The notes beneath the pieces were generated by a model that was not told the DNA's origin, ran no database searches, and saw only the letters and a program-made list of their open reading frames with translations. Source: Massilia sp. YIM B02443 (GTDB lineage Bacteria; Pseudomonadota; Gammaproteobacteria; Burkholderiales; Burkholderiaceae_D). From it: DNA of 45,587 nucleotides. Below are positions 44,783 to 45,587 of the stretch, in pieces. The stretch covers positions 112,260 through 157,846 of the forward strand of contig NZ_JASNRA010000009.1 in assembly GCF_030411955.1 (NCBI RefSeq). The letters are read 5' to 3'. A program made the translations under genes and the position numbers. The stretch's first letter is position 1. Every line of letters starts with the position of its first letter.

Positions 44783-45444
44783 CGCGGCAGGCTGCCTTTC
44801 CGGGGCCGACGCCTTCTTCGGCACCTTCGACCGCACCCCGTCCCTTGCCCGTGAAACCGCATAGCCTGCTGGACGACGTCTACGGCATCGCGGTCGGCGT
44901 GCTGTTCGTCGCCGCCGGCATCGTGCTGCTGCAGGCGGCCGGCCTGATCACGGGCGGGGTGGCCGGCATCGCGCTGCTGTCGTCCTACTTCAGCGGCATG
45001 CCGGTGGGCCTGCTGTTCATGCTGATCAACGTGCCGTTCTTCCTGTTCGGCTACCTGTTCATGGGACCGCTGTTCACGGTCAAGTCGCTGGCCGGCAGCG
45101 TGGCCATCATGCTGCTGCTCAAAGCCGTGCCGCACGTGCTGGTGATCGGCCACGTCCACGTGGCGGTGGCGGCGCTGGCCGGCGGCACCTTCTGCGGCAT
45201 GGGCATCCTGGCGCTGGCGCGCCACGGCGCCGGCGTCGGCGGCACCGGCATCGTCACCCTGTGGCTGCAGAAGAAGTACGGCATCAACGCCGGCCGCACG
45301 CAGGTGATGATCGACGCCGTGATCCTGCTGGTGGCGCTGGCGCTGGTGGCGCCGCAACTGGTGGGGTGGTCGGCGCTGTCGGCGGTGGCGATGAGCAGCA
45401 TGGTCATGGCCTGGCACCGCGCCGGACGTTATTTCGGCAGCTGA
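44779..45444 (+). CDS. YitT-family integral membrane protein
   Basis: The 221-residue product starts at ATG 44779 behind GCAGGAG and has about 30 polar residues, then five to six membrane segments. Family features include YGIAVGVLFVAAGIVLLQAAG followed by LITGGVAGIALL, and GAGVGGTGIVTLWLQKKYGI. The C-terminal cytoplasmic DUF2179 domain found in longer YitT proteins is missing, so this is the short form. Function in this family is unknown; a transport role is usually assumed. It has no clear operon partner other than the possible leader frame. Confidence 0.85.
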   Translation: MTRQAAFPGPTPSSAPSTAPRPLPVKPHSLLDDVYGIAVGVLFVAAGIVLLQAAGLITGGVAGIALLSSYFSGMPVGLLFMLINVPFFLFGYLFMGPLFTVKSLAGSVAIMLLLKAVPHVLVIGHVHVAVAALAGGTFCGMGILALARHGAGVGGTGIVTLWLQKKYGINAGRTQVMIDAVILLVALALVAPQLVGWSALSAVAMSSMVMAWHRAGRYFGS

Positions 45445-45499
45445 GTGGTAGCTGAGCGCCAGCCGCGCACGGCGGCGTGCGCGAGCCGCTATACTGGGC

Positions 45500-45518
45500 G
45501 CGCCGCATGACGCGGCGC
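45500..45518. terminator. Small hairpin after the yitT-like gene
   Basis: GCGCCGC (45500-45506) and GCGGCGC (45512-45518) are perfect 7-base arms with a 5-base loop. No T run follows. It lies 56 bases after the stop and 14 before the next start codon. Confidence 0.3.
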
Positions 45519-45531
45519 CTTGGAACAGCAC

Positions 45532-45587
45532 ATGACGAGCAATGAACTCCCCCTGACTGACGATTACTGGAGCGTCGTGGGGGGGGG
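45532..45587 (+). CDS. Start of an unknown gene (cut by window end)
   Basis: ATG 45532 opens a frame of about 18 codons (MTSNELPLTDDYWSVV) that runs into the right edge, where a run of nine G begins. A GGAACAG site lies upstream. Too little is present for identification, and the last codons are doubtful because of the G run. Confidence 0.4.
   Translation, partial: MTSNELPLTDDYWSVVGG

Overview
The window carries most of a type VI secretion system (T6SS) locus from a GC-rich betaproteobacterium, followed by about 8.5 kb of ordinary metabolic and regulatory genes. The strong G/C third-position bias, the Burkholderiales-type gene order and the close match of the D-tartrate dehydratase and malic enzyme to known families suggest an Oxalobacteraceae-like organism (Massilia/Telluria group). 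That assignment is inference; there is no rRNA or other taxonomic marker. The window ends in a run of nine G, which looks like a contig end or read artefact.

Core block 1 (1-13158). On the minus strand lie tssK, tssL and a vgrG that runs off the left edge. Divergent from them, on the plus strand, are a TPR-like lipoprotein, tssB, tssC, hcp, tssE, tssF, tssG and tssH (clpV). Together these encode the baseplate, sheath, tube, recycling ATPase and one inner-membrane subunit.

Cargo island A (13190-19284). A frameshifted and 3'-truncated vgrG is followed by an AT-rich insert. The insert holds one intact DUF1910/DUF1911 (PoNi-like) immunity gene and a decayed second copy, with no matching DNase effector. 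Next is a translationally coupled three-gene module: a LysM-GH19 peptidoglycan hydrolase effector, a periplasmic candidate immunity protein and an unknown cytoplasmic protein.

Core block 2 (19303-28804, minus strand, transcribed right to left). The order is tagX-like M15 peptidase, PAAR tip, an unusual membrane-anchored protein whose C-terminal half looks like a catalytically dead beta-ketoacyl-synthase fold, tssM, tagF, an OmpA-type peptidoglycan binder, and tssA. No canonical tssJ and no fha/ppkA/pppA are present in the window.

Cargo island B (29001-36967, plus strand). The order is a single-pass membrane protein with a Cys-rich tail, a complete vgrG with a DUF2345 extension, a 69-residue exported mini-protein that copies the last residues of that VgrG, a DUF4123 adaptor, and a Tle1-family (DUF2235) phospholipase. 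The phospholipase is flanked by two paralogous small exported proteins that are probably its immunity proteins. The coupling argues that VgrG, adaptor, effector and immunity form one delivery unit.

Right flank (37030-45587). This contains an SDR dehydrogenase, NADP-malic enzyme with a phosphotransacetylase domain (maeB), a lysR/tauE divergent pair, a lysR/D-tartrate dehydratase divergent pair with a clear inverted repeat between them, a YitT-family membrane protein, and the first codons of one more gene. The two LysR proteins are recognisable paralogues of each other.
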